From an uncultured Bradyrhizobium sp. (GTDB taxonomy: Bacteria; Pseudomonadota; Alphaproteobacteria; Rhizobiales; Xanthobacteraceae): a DNA stretch of 64,000 bases. A model generated the notes under the pieces. That model saw nothing but the letters and a program-made list of their open reading frames with translations. It was not told where the DNA came from and ran no database searches. The stretch spans positions 276,775-340,774 of the forward strand of contig NZ_CANSMR010000005.1 of NCBI RefSeq assembly GCF_947648125.1, written 5' to 3'. The translations under genes were made by a program, and so were the position numbers. This document shows, one piece after another, positions 41,364-48,266 of this stretch; within the stretch, counting starts at the first letter, position 1, and the number at the start of each line of letters is the position of its first letter.

Positions 41364-42770
41364 ATGATTCGCATTTCGACGATCTTCATCGCCATCTGCA
41401 TGGTGCTGGTCGCAGCCTCGCTCGGCTTCGTCCTGTATTCGGTGGCGGGCATCAGCGGATCGGAATCGGCGATCGTGGCGCTCACCGCCCTCACCTGCCT
41501 GATCCTCTACAACGCCGTCTCGATGCGGCTCCGCGACCGCAGCGACGTCGGCGGCCAGATCGCGGACCTGTCGCGCGGCACCGCCGACCTCGCCCGCCAG
41601 GTCGCCGAATTCGGCCGCCGGCTGGCCGCAGTCGAAGGCCGCGTCGCCTCGGCGAACTCCACCGGCGCCGACCGGATCCAGGGCATGGCCGGCGAGATCA
41701 ACGAGCTTGGCGGCCTGGTGCGGCAGCTTGCGGCGTCCGTCGCCCATCATGAGGATTTGCTGGCGGCAGCTCCGGTGGCGCAGCCGGTCGCCGCGCCGCG
41801 CGACGATCTGCTGCAACCGGTCCCGCCGACTCCAACCGTCGCGTTTGCGCCGCCGCCGACACCACCGTCGGCGATCTCGCGCAGCCAGACCCAGCTCATT
41901 GGCGCGATCCGGCACGCCATCGACGAGAACCGTCTCGACATCTACCTGCAGCCGATGGTGACGCTGCCGCAGCGCAAGGTGCGCTACTACGAGGCGGTGA
42001 CGCGGCTGCGCGACGAGCGCGACCAGGTTCTTGCCGCCGACGATTTCATCGAGGCCGCCGAAGTCGGCGGCCTGATCGGCCGCATCGACCACATGGTGAT
42101 GCTTCGCTGCGTCCAGGTGCTGCGCCGCCTGATGATCCGCAGCAAGGATGTCGGCGTGTTCTGCAACGTCTCGGCCGCGACACTGGCCAGCCCGCAGCAC
42201 TTCACCCAGTGTCTCGACTTCCTCGAGGCCAACCGCGCGCTGGCGCCGTCCTTCGTGCTCGAGTTCAAGCAGGCGACCTTCCGCAATCTCGGCCCGGTTG
42301 AAAGCGAGAATCTCGCGGCGCTGTCGCAGCGCGGCTACCGGTTCTCGATGGACCACGTCAGCGACCTCCGCCTCGAGCCGCGCGAGCTCGCCGATCGCGG
42401 TGTCCGCTTCATCAAGGTGCCGGCCGCGCTGCTGCTCGACGCGAGGCAAAGCGCGACCGCCGATATCGATCCCTCCGATCTGTCCGACCTGCTCGGCCGC
42501 TTCGGCATCGACCTGATCGCCGAACGGATCGAGGGCGAGCGCTCGGTGGTCGACCTGCTCGACTACGATGTCCGGTTCGGCCAGGGCTTCCTGTTCGCGC
42601 CGCCGCGACCGTTGCGGCCGGAAGGGGCATCTGCTACCGCCGAGGCTCCGCAGACCAAGCCCCAGGACCTCAATGGCGCCGGCACTTCCGCACCCGTCTC
42701 CAGCCCCGCAGCGCCACCGCGCACAACCGGCAGCGCCGCGCTGGCGCGCCGCGCGCTCGGGCCAAATTAG
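41364..42770 (+). CDS. membrane-anchored protein with a degenerate EAL domain
   Basis: The 468-residue protein has two N-terminal membrane helices (ISTIFIAICMVLVAASLGFVLYSV; IVALTALTCLILYNAV), a coiled coil with IADLSRGTADLARQVAEFGRRLAAVEGRV, a Pro/Ala linker, then an EAL-type domain from about residue 180. EAL is changed to EAV (E210), the DD pair is changed to Asp-His (SMDHVSD), and ExTE is reduced to EFKQ. Asn in FCNVSAATLAS, Lys in RFIKVP, Glu in AERIEGER and the RFGQGFLFAPPRP end remain. With the second metal aspartate lost it is probably not an active c-di-GMP phosphodiesterase, but could bind c-di-GMP or a partner. A GGDEF is absent. Confidence 0.85.
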   Translation: MIRISTIFIAICMVLVAASLGFVLYSVAGISGSESAIVALTALTCLILYNAVSMRLRDRSDVGGQIADLSRGTADLARQVAEFGRRLAAVEGRVASANSTGADRIQGMAGEINELGGLVRQLAASVAHHEDLLAAAPVAQPVAAPRDDLLQPVPPTPTVAFAPPPTPPSAISRSQTQLIGAIRHAIDENRLDIYLQPMVTLPQRKVRYYEAVTRLRDERDQVLAADDFIEAAEVGGLIGRIDHMVMLRCVQVLRRLMIRSKDVGVFCNVSAATLASPQHFTQCLDFLEANRALAPSFVLEFKQATFRNLGPVESENLAALSQRGYRFSMDHVSDLRLEPRELADRGVRFIKVPAALLLDARQSATADIDPSDLSDLLGRFGIDLIAERIEGERSVVDLLDYDVRFGQGFLFAPPRPLRPEGASATAEAPQTKPQDLNGAGTSAPVSSPAAPPRTTGSAALARRALGPN

Positions 42771-42782
42771 CCGGCTCGCATC

Positions 42783-43637
42783 ATGACATCGTTGCGTTTC
42801 GTGGAGCGGCTGCGCGACCTCACTGGCGACGTCGACGTCGTGCTGTCGGACATCTGGGGCGTCGTGCACAACGGGCTGGAATCCTTTCCGGAGGCCTGCG
42901 AGGCGCTGCACACGTTCCGCCAGCAGGGCGGCACCGTCATCCTGATCACCAACGCGCCGCGTCCGGCCGATTCCGTGCAGCGCCAGCTGCGCAAGCTCGG
43001 CGTCGCCGACGAGACCTATGACGCGATCGTCTCCTCGGGCGACCTGACGCGCCACTTCGTGGCCGATCATCCCGGCCAGAAAATCTTCTGGATCGGCCCG
43101 GAGCGCGATAGCTCGATCCATCGCGGCCTCGACGCCACATTGGTACCGCTCGAGCAGGCCGACTACATCATCTGCACCGGGCTGTTCGACGACGAGACCG
43201 AATCCGCCGAGGATTATCGCGACACGCTGCTGAAGGCGCTCGAACGCAAGCTCACGCTGGTCTGCGCCAATCCGGACATCGTGGTCGAGCGCGGCGACCG
43301 GCTGATCTATTGTGCCGGCGCGGTTGCCGAACTCTATCGCGAGCTCGGCGGCGATGCGGTCTTCTACGGCAAGCCGCACCGGCCGATCTACGAGCGCGCC
43401 ATGGCGCTGGCGGCCGAGCGCCGCGGGCGTCCGACCGAACTTAGCCGCGTGCTTGCGATCGGCGATTCCGTGCGGACCGACCTCACCGGCGCCCATGGCT
43501 TCGGCATCGACCTCCTGTTCGTCACCCGCGGCATCCATTCCGAGCAGTTCGAGGGCATCGAGCAGCTCGACCCCGCTTCGGTGAAGGAGTTGTTCGGCCA
43601 TCCACCACGCGCGCTGATGCGCGAGCTGAAGTGGTAG
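42783..43637 (+). CDS. TIGR01459 family HAD-type hydrolase
   Basis: The 284-residue protein has HAD class IIA features: motif I DVVLSDIWGVVHNG (where the usual DxD is D-x-W), a cap domain, TNAPRPADSV as motif II with Thr-Asn, and VFYGKPHRPIYERA with the Lys plus RVLAIGDSVRTDLTGAHGFGID as motifs III and IV. The DIWGV change is a family feature of TIGR01459 proteins, whose activity is unknown. The gene begins 12 bases after the EAL gene. No sugar-phosphate or nucleotide substrate can be assigned. Confidence 0.88.
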   Translation: MTSLRFVERLRDLTGDVDVVLSDIWGVVHNGLESFPEACEALHTFRQQGGTVILITNAPRPADSVQRQLRKLGVADETYDAIVSSGDLTRHFVADHPGQKIFWIGPERDSSIHRGLDATLVPLEQADYIICTGLFDDETESAEDYRDTLLKALERKLTLVCANPDIVVERGDRLIYCAGAVAELYRELGGDAVFYGKPHRPIYERAMALAAERRGRPTELSRVLAIGDSVRTDLTGAHGFGIDLLFVTRGIHSEQFEGIEQLDPASVKELFGHPPRALMRELKW

Positions 43638-43833
43638 CGGGCAACCCCGCAGAGGCGCGCTGCCAAAATATCGAAAACAACCCCATGCAAAGTAGCCGGC
43701 GGCGGCCGACGTTCGGCCAGCCAACTTGACACGTCGGGCAACTCAGAGATATTTTCTAATATTCCGAAATCGTGCAGACGCCTTCCCCCGTCGTCCCGCA
43801 AGCAGGCGGGGTGCAGAGAAGCCATCAAACGCA

Positions 43834-43860
43834 AATGCCCGGGACGAGCCCGGGCATGAC
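43834..43860. repeat. short family C hairpin between the HAD and CheY genes
   Basis: ATGCCCGGGACGAGCCCGGGCAT followed by GAC is a perfect hairpin of nine pairs. It lies in a convergent gap and may act as a terminator for either gene. A sequence TTGACACGTCGGGCAA at 43726 resembles another dispersed Bradyrhizobium motif. Confidence 0.7.
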
Positions 43861-43892
43861 GTGAATTTCAGTTGGTGCGACGGACGAGCGTC

Positions 43893-44288
43893 TTACGCGG
43901 TCGCCATGTCCGGGAAGACCGCCTCGATCTTGGTCTTCAGCGTCGCCGCATTGAACGGCTTGACGATGTAGTTGTTCACGCCGGCCTTCTTGGCCGCGAT
44001 CACGTTCTCGGTCTTGGATTCCGCCGTGATCATGATGAAGGGCGTGGTCGCGAGATTGGGATCGGCACGGACTTCCTTGAGCAGGTCGTAGCCGGTCATC
44101 GGCTCCATATTCCAGTCGGAAATCACCAGGCCGTACTTCTTGCCGCGCATCTTGTTGAGCGCCGCAGAGCCGTCGGAGGCATCGTCGATATTCTCGAATC
44201 CAAGCTGCTTGAGAAGATTCCGGATGATGCGGATCATGGTGCTGTAATCATCAACCACCAGAACCGGCATGGACAAATCAACCGCCAT
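43893..44288 (-). CDS. single-domain response regulator, CheY-like
   Basis: The 131-residue protein is a lone receiver domain: acidic pair D13-D14 in VLVVDDYSTMI, phosphoacceptor D58 in VISDWNMEPMTG, T88 in MITAES, and the conserved lysine in NNYIVKPFNAATL. It resembles CheY more than DivK-like receivers because of the SDWNMEPMTG context. No chemotaxis genes are near, so its kinase is elsewhere. An ATG at 44330 would add 14 residues that do not fit the family. Upstream, two TTAA boxes are eight bases apart, one more than CtrA requires. Confidence 0.92.
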   Translation of the reverse strand: MAVDLSMPVLVVDDYSTMIRIIRNLLKQLGFENIDDASDGSAALNKMRGKKYGLVISDWNMEPMTGYDLLKEVRADPNLATTPFIMITAESKTENVIAAKKAGVNNYIVKPFNAATLKTKIEAVFPDMATA

Positions 44289-44502
44289 CTTTTCCCCCAA
44301 AACCACTAACGCAACTTGGCTTCTGCACAAACGCAGCTTTCCGCCAACGACTAACAGCAGGCGTTAAACAGCGCGTTAACCGGCTGAATCCGGATTGTTA
44401 CGGATTTGACGCGATTTTCGTTAGCCTTGACTTCCACGCCGCCGCCGCGTCACGGTCCGGCGCGCAACAATCATGCTTAAGAATCCTTGAAGAATCCCTG
44501 AC

Positions 44503-45486
44503 ATGAGCACCGGCTTTACCGTTATCCGCGACAACACCCCCGAAAGCGCTATCCCAAAGGGCGCCGTGGTCGCGATGGGAAATTTCGACGGCGTCCATCT
44601 CGGTCACCGCGCCGTGATCGGCGCGGCGCTCGCGATGGGCAGAGCGCGCGGCGTGCCTGCGCTCGCCGTGACCTTCGAACCGCATCCGCGCAGTTTCTTC
44701 AGCCCCAACACCCCGCAATTCCGTCTCACGGACGAGACCAACAAGCTGCGGCTGCTCGCGTCCACCGGGCTCACCGGCGCCGTCGTCATGACCTTCGACA
44801 AGGCGCGCGCCGGGACCACGGCACAGGACTTCATTCATCACGACCTGATCGGCCGGCTCGGCATCAGCGGGATTGCGGTCGGCTACGACTTCCATTTCGG
44901 CAAGGGCCGGGTCGGCTCGCCGAGCCTGCTCGTTGCCGAAGCGCCGCGGCTCGGCATCGAGGTCGATGTGCAGGCCCATGTCGACATCGAGGAACGCCCG
45001 GTCTCCTCCAGCGCGATCCGCATGGCGCTCGCCGAAGGCCAGGTCGACGACGCCACCAGGATGCTGGGCGGACCGTGGTTTGCGACCGGCAAGGTGATCC
45101 ATGGCGAGAAGCGCGGCCGCGACCTCGGTTACCCCACCGCCAACATCCGCCTCGACAAGCATTGCGGCTTGAAGCACGGCATCTATGCAGTGCGGGTCGG
45201 CAAGGCCCAGGGAAATGACAAAGTGCGGCTCGACGGTGTCGCAAGCTTCGGACGCCGGCCGACCTTCGACAACGGCGCGCCGCTGCTCGAAGTGTTCCTG
45301 TTCGACTTCAAGGGCGATCTCTACGACACGGTGCTCGATGTCGCCTTCATCAGTTTCATTCGCGAAGAGCTGAAATTCGACACCGTCGAAGCGTTGATAC
45401 GCCAGATGGATGACGACAGCGCCAGGGCGCGCGCGGCATTGGCCGCAGCGCCGGACGCGTTCCCGCAGCTCGGAGTGATTGGTTGA
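44503..45486 (+). CDS. ribF: bifunctional riboflavin kinase/FMN adenylyltransferase
   Basis: The 327-residue enzyme converts riboflavin to FMN and FAD. The N-terminal nucleotidyl transferase module has VVAMGNFDGVHLGHRAVIG (HxGH) and the C-terminal kinase module GKRGRDLGYPTANIRLDKHCGLKHGIYAVRV, with GYPTANI contacting the substrate. Its start has no close upstream gene. Its stop (TGA at 45484-45486) overlaps a TTG start for the next gene. In many bacteria ribF, ileS and lspA are consecutive; here an acetyltransferase and a 2.2-kb accessory stretch separate ribF from ileS. Confidence 0.96.
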   Translation: MSTGFTVIRDNTPESAIPKGAVVAMGNFDGVHLGHRAVIGAALAMGRARGVPALAVTFEPHPRSFFSPNTPQFRLTDETNKLRLLASTGLTGAVVMTFDKARAGTTAQDFIHHDLIGRLGISGIAVGYDFHFGKGRVGSPSLLVAEAPRLGIEVDVQAHVDIEERPVSSSAIRMALAEGQVDDATRMLGGPWFATGKVIHGEKRGRDLGYPTANIRLDKHCGLKHGIYAVRVGKAQGNDKVRLDGVASFGRRPTFDNGAPLLEVFLFDFKGDLYDTVLDVAFISFIREELKFDTVEALIRQMDDDSARARAALAAAPDAFPQLGVIG

Positions 45487-46031
45487 AGACAGAGAAAGAG
45501 AAAATGCTGGCGGGCGAGCTGTATCGCCCGGATGCCGAGCTCGCCGCCGACCATACCGCGGCGGAACATTGGATGACGCGCTACAACGCGTCAGGCGCAT
45601 CGTCCGCAGCCGAGCTGCACGCCCTGCTCTCCGCGCGCTTCCGCAAGGTCGGCAAGGACGCCGTGATCCGCCCGCCGTTCTTCTGCGACTACGGCACCAA
45701 TATCAGCCTCGGCGACGGCGTGTTCCTCAACTTCAATTGCGTCATCCTCGACGTCGTCGAGGTCGTGATCGGCGATCGCACCCAGATCGGACCCGCCGTG
45801 CAGATCTATACCGCCGACCACCCGCGCGACGCCGCGACCCGCCGCGCCGGGCTTGAATTCGGCCGCCCGATCCGGATCGGCAGCGACGTCTGGATTGGCG
45901 GCGGTGCCATCATCCTGCCCGGCATCACGATCGGCGACGGCGCCCTGGTCGGGGCCGGCAGCGTAGTGACGCGGGACGTCGCCCCCGGCGCGATCGTGGC
46001 GGGGAATCCGGCCCGGCCGCGGGCTGCCTAG
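45483..46031 (+). CDS. maltose O-acetyltransferase-like sugar O-acetyltransferase
   Basis: The 182-residue protein begins with TTG (45483) or the ATG at 45504; the first gives MKTEKEKMLAGELYRPDAEL, which is the Maa/NodL/LacA family opening. A left-handed beta helix of hexapeptide repeats follows: INISLGDGVFLNFNCVILDVVEVVIGDRTQIGPAVQIYTADHP, where H of ADHP is the catalytic histidine, and GSDVWIGGGAIILPGITIGDGALVGAGSVVTRDVAPG. It should acetylate a sugar hydroxyl with acetyl-CoA. NodL is a close relative, but no nod genes are near, so a nodulation role is not implied. Confidence 0.9.
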   Translation: MKTEKEKMLAGELYRPDAELAADHTAAEHWMTRYNASGASSAAELHALLSARFRKVGKDAVIRPPFFCDYGTNISLGDGVFLNFNCVILDVVEVVIGDRTQIGPAVQIYTADHPRDAATRRAGLEFGRPIRIGSDVWIGGGAIILPGITIGDGALVGAGSVVTRDVAPGAIVAGNPARPRAA

Positions 46032-46073
46032 AGCGGGATGAGATTAGGTTGAACTGGAGGGACGTCTGAGGTT

Positions 46074-46217
46074 CACCTCTCCCTTGGGAGAGGTCCGCGC
46101 GGAGCGCCGGGTGAGGGGTTACGGTCCTTCGTTAGAGCTGCGGCCCCTCACCCGACTTGCTACGCAAATCGACCTAAGAGCGAGCTTCGCTCGTCTCGAC
46201 CCCGCAGGGGAGAGGTG
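46074..46217. repeat. intergenic repeat, family F, after maa-like gene
   Basis: CACCTCTCCC and GGGAGAGGT-type ends bracket CCGGGTGAGGGG and CCCCTCACCCG, pairing in nested fashion. Similar CTCTCCC-ended units occur at 55558, 60023 and partly at 12512 and 63946. It marks the edge between the acetyltransferase gene and the accessory stretch. Confidence 0.75.
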
Positions 46218-46600
46218 TGTCGAACCCGAGGCCAAACTGCTTCAAGCTAACTTGATCCCATTTTAGCCACCCGGGGGGGCCGTATTTAAGCCCCCGTGTC
46301 CTAAGTTGATTTTTGGACTGTCCTAATTCCGATTAACCGAGCGGAAACCAAGGCTTGGCCGCCGTTCTCGGTAGGACTACTGAGTCGGCCATCGGATGTT
46401 CTGGCTTGAGCAATCCTTATGGTCCGCCAAGTGTTCTTCATCCCCAGAGGAGAAGTGTTACCGGAGTTCTCCGTGGGTGAACGTAGTTCCTCAAGCCGGG
46501 TGCCGGTGGCTCGCCGAATTCCGTAGACCAGATGCCTAGAGCGGTTCTAAGTTCGCCCTTGATCTCCGGGAAATCCAGGCGTTCAGGAGCGCTCTGGATC
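46218..46600. other. start of the accessory stretch, no gene
   Basis: The sequence is visibly poorer in G+C than its neighbours. TGTCCTAAGTT (46297) and TGTCCTAATT (46319-46328) occur here; the latter recurs at 48020-48029 before ileS. Small open frames lack support. No promoter stands out until the 60-residue gene begins at 46601. Confidence 0.4.
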
Positions 46601-46783
46601 ATGAGGAACTACAAGGCTTACATCCTTGGGGAAGATGGCCACTTCATCGAGCGCGTTGACCTACTTTGCGACGATGACGAGGCCGCGAAGGACGAGGCAA
46701 GGAAGCTCGCTATCGGCCAAGTAGTGGAGCTGTGGGAGAGCGCGCGCAAGATCGCGACGTTTCACCCAACAAATCCTGGGTAA
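46601..46783 (+). CDS. small conserved rhizobial hypothetical protein (60 residues)
   Basis: The product begins MRNYKAYILGEDGHFIERVD and continues with LLCDDDEAAKDEARKLAIGQVVELWESARKIATF. This acidic alpha/beta miniprotein pattern (a Tyr-x-Ala-Tyr strand, Gly-x-Asp-Gly turn, Asp-rich segment, helix, ELW strand) is common and multi-copy in Bradyrhizobium but has no known role. The ATG is preferred over the upstream one at 46532. It is the first gene in the accessory stretch. Confidence 0.7.
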   Translation: MRNYKAYILGEDGHFIERVDLLCDDDEAAKDEARKLAIGQVVELWESARKIATFHPTNPG

Positions 46784-46940
46784 TGCCTCAGTTTGAAATC
46801 TGAGGGCTTTTTGGGTTCCATCTCCTGGAACGGCTCGCCTGTCCAGAAGCTAATGGATCATCACCGGACGACCATCGGCATATCGGTGATGAGATCGCCG
46901 TCACCGCGCTCCCCGCCCAACGTTCCACAGGAGCAGCGCC

Positions 46941-47141
46941 ATGAGGAAGCGGCGTCGTTTCAAACAAACCCAGTCACTAGAGGAACGCCTTACTGAAGAG
47001 GCTAAGAGCCTGCGTGAGGAAGCCGAGGCGCTTGCTCCATGCGCCAAGAAAGAGGCCTTGCTGAGGAAGGCGCGGCAGGACGAAACCGCCGCTCATCTGA
47101 CGGATTGGCTGATGTCACCAGGATTAAAGCCGCCCACATAG
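46941..47141 (+). CDS. small Bradyrhizobium-type hypothetical protein (66 residues)
   Basis: MRKRRRFKQTQSLEERLTEE opens a helical, highly charged protein with LREEAEALAPCAKKEALLRKARQDETAAHLTDWLMSPGLKPP. The same basic opening, leading into one or two amphipathic helices with a WLxSPGLxPP end, is known to me from many short Bradyrhizobium proteins of unknown role. A CACAGGAGC ribosome binding site lies upstream. It is likely part of a widely copied accessory gene family. Confidence 0.7.
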   Translation: MRKRRRFKQTQSLEERLTEEAKSLREEAEALAPCAKKEALLRKARQDETAAHLTDWLMSPGLKPPT

Positions 47142-47252
47142 CAACCATCACCTCACGGCCCCGTTATCAAAAATCACCGGCAACAAGGAATTTCAGGCGT
47201 CGGTGGCTGAGAGTTTCTATGCGCTCCCGCCTTCATGGATGGGAGCGCTCAA

Positions 47253-47489
47253 ATGGCCTTCTATTTCTTCGACATCCAAAGCGGCCGAGAGTTCTTCGCG
47301 GATGAAGAAGGGTTGGATTTGCCCAACCAAAAGTCCGCCGAAATCGAGGCGATGCAGACCCTCGCCGGGATGGTGAAAGACTCGGTTTTTGTAGATGACC
47401 GTCCCGATATGGCGATTGAGGTGCGCTCTGCAACCGAGCGATTGTTTTGCGTCTCTCTCGTCTATCGCAAAAACGGCACGAAGCATTGA
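47253..47489 (+). CDS. DUF6894 family protein
   Basis: The 78-residue product begins MAFYFFDIQSGREFFADEEG and contains GLDLPNQKSAEIEAMQTLAGMVKDSV and DDRPDMAIEVRSATERLFCVSLVYR. The Tyr-Phe-Phe-Asp-Ile start, Asp-Glu-Glu-Gly loop and single helix define DUF6894, a frequent family in Bradyrhizobium and other Hyphomicrobiales; function unknown. An ATG at 47235 would add six residues. Its 3' end runs directly into a transposase relic. Confidence 0.8.
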   Translation: MAFYFFDIQSGREFFADEEGLDLPNQKSAEIEAMQTLAGMVKDSVFVDDRPDMAIEVRSATERLFCVSLVYRKNGTKH

Positions 47490-47610
47490 GGGCGCCTCGC
47501 CCGAGATCAGCACGGACGGCCTTCATCCCTACAAGATGGCGATCCGCGACGCCTTCAATGGCCGCGCCCATCATGGCGTGATCGTAAAGACCTACAGCGT
47601 AACGAACCTG
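47485..47610 (+). pseudogene. transposase fragment, IS1-like
   Basis: In the plus frame, PEISTDGLHPYKMAIRDAF is followed by VIVKTYSVTNL. The ISTDG then a Tyr, then an AIRDAF and IKTY order is the central DDE segment of IS1-type transposases. Nothing of the N- or C-terminal parts remains and the reading frame has no start. It indicates past transposon activity here. Confidence 0.6.
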
Positions 47611-48266
47611 GCTGGACTTCGGCGAACGTCTCTCATCCGCTTCTCGCAGTCATAATCGTCCATCGCGCTCTTTATGACGCTGATCGCTCGCGCTTGGATT
47701 TGTTTGATCTTCTCGATGAGCGCTTCGACAATTGGCTGTGTCAAACTGCCATTGCCCATCGCGACAACAACGGGGAAGAAGGGCTAAATTTCTGCAATGC
47801 AGATGTGCTGGCCGCCAGCGCAACGCTGTCGACCTCCTGTTCAGAATGACGACTTAGAAGCCCCATTCCGAACTCGATAATTTTGGCGGTGCTTGCAATA
47901 GATGACAGCAAATAACTTACGGTAGCTGGATCGACAGCCATAATACCCTGCCAAGAATCTATCCAACCCTAGGTTGAGGCAGGTTCCATCCTGATGTCTA
48001 GGAGGTTGTGGACGACAGGTGTCCTAATTATCCGAAATCGCTGCCCTAACTAGGACAGCACCCGGCGGGGCGGATTTGCCGGCGGCGGGGGCTTTGCGAT
48101 TTCCCCGCTTGGCTGCTATGGAAACCCCATGTTTTCGCGGCGCATCATACGGATTAGCGGCCCGGCTTCCGCCTGAGCTTGAAGGCTCGGCGCAAGACCG
48201 GGACTTCGTCGTTTCACCCGCGATTGATCGCGTTTCCGCGCCCGCACCTGCCAAATCAGAGCTTTT
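47611..48266. other. gap before ileS, end of the accessory stretch
   Basis: An open minus-strand frame at 47741-47941 (66 codons, MAVDPATVSYLLSSIASTAK) has no clear ribosome binding site or family and is not called. A plus-strand frame across 47640-47837 has no start. The inverted repeat TGTCCTA (48020-48026) and TAGGACA (48051-48057) lies 210 bases before ileS. From about 48060 the sequence returns to high G+C and probably holds the ileS promoter. Confidence 0.4.

Larger units (their letters stand above)
46297..48057. mobile_element. possible decayed mobile element bounded by TGTCCTA/TAGGACA ends
   Basis: TGTCCTAAGTT at 46297 and the inverted AACTAGGACA ending at 48057 resemble terminal inverted repeats (TGTCCTA-AGTT versus TGTCCTA-GTT). 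TGTCCTAATT is also present as a direct repeat at 46319 and 48020. The interval holds three small orphan genes and a transposase fragment, and reads lower in G+C. No intact transposase is present, so it would be a remnant. The end assignment is inference from short motifs. Confidence 0.3.

Noticed and set aside
41106-43724. 872-codon minus-strand frame opposite prmB, EAL and HAD genes
   Set aside because: Crosses three real genes and has no recognisable motif; composition is typical of antisense shadows.
44364-44379. TTAA-N8-TTAA before the CheY gene as a CtrA box
   Set aside because: CtrA needs seven bases between the half sites; here there are eight.
46793-46996. 67-codon plus-strand frame in the accessory stretch
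   Set aside because: Overlaps the better-supported 66-residue gene, no ribosome binding site, no family resemblance.
47741-47941. 66-codon minus-strand frame before ileS
   Set aside because: Weak start context and no homologue recognised; noted only in the gap description.
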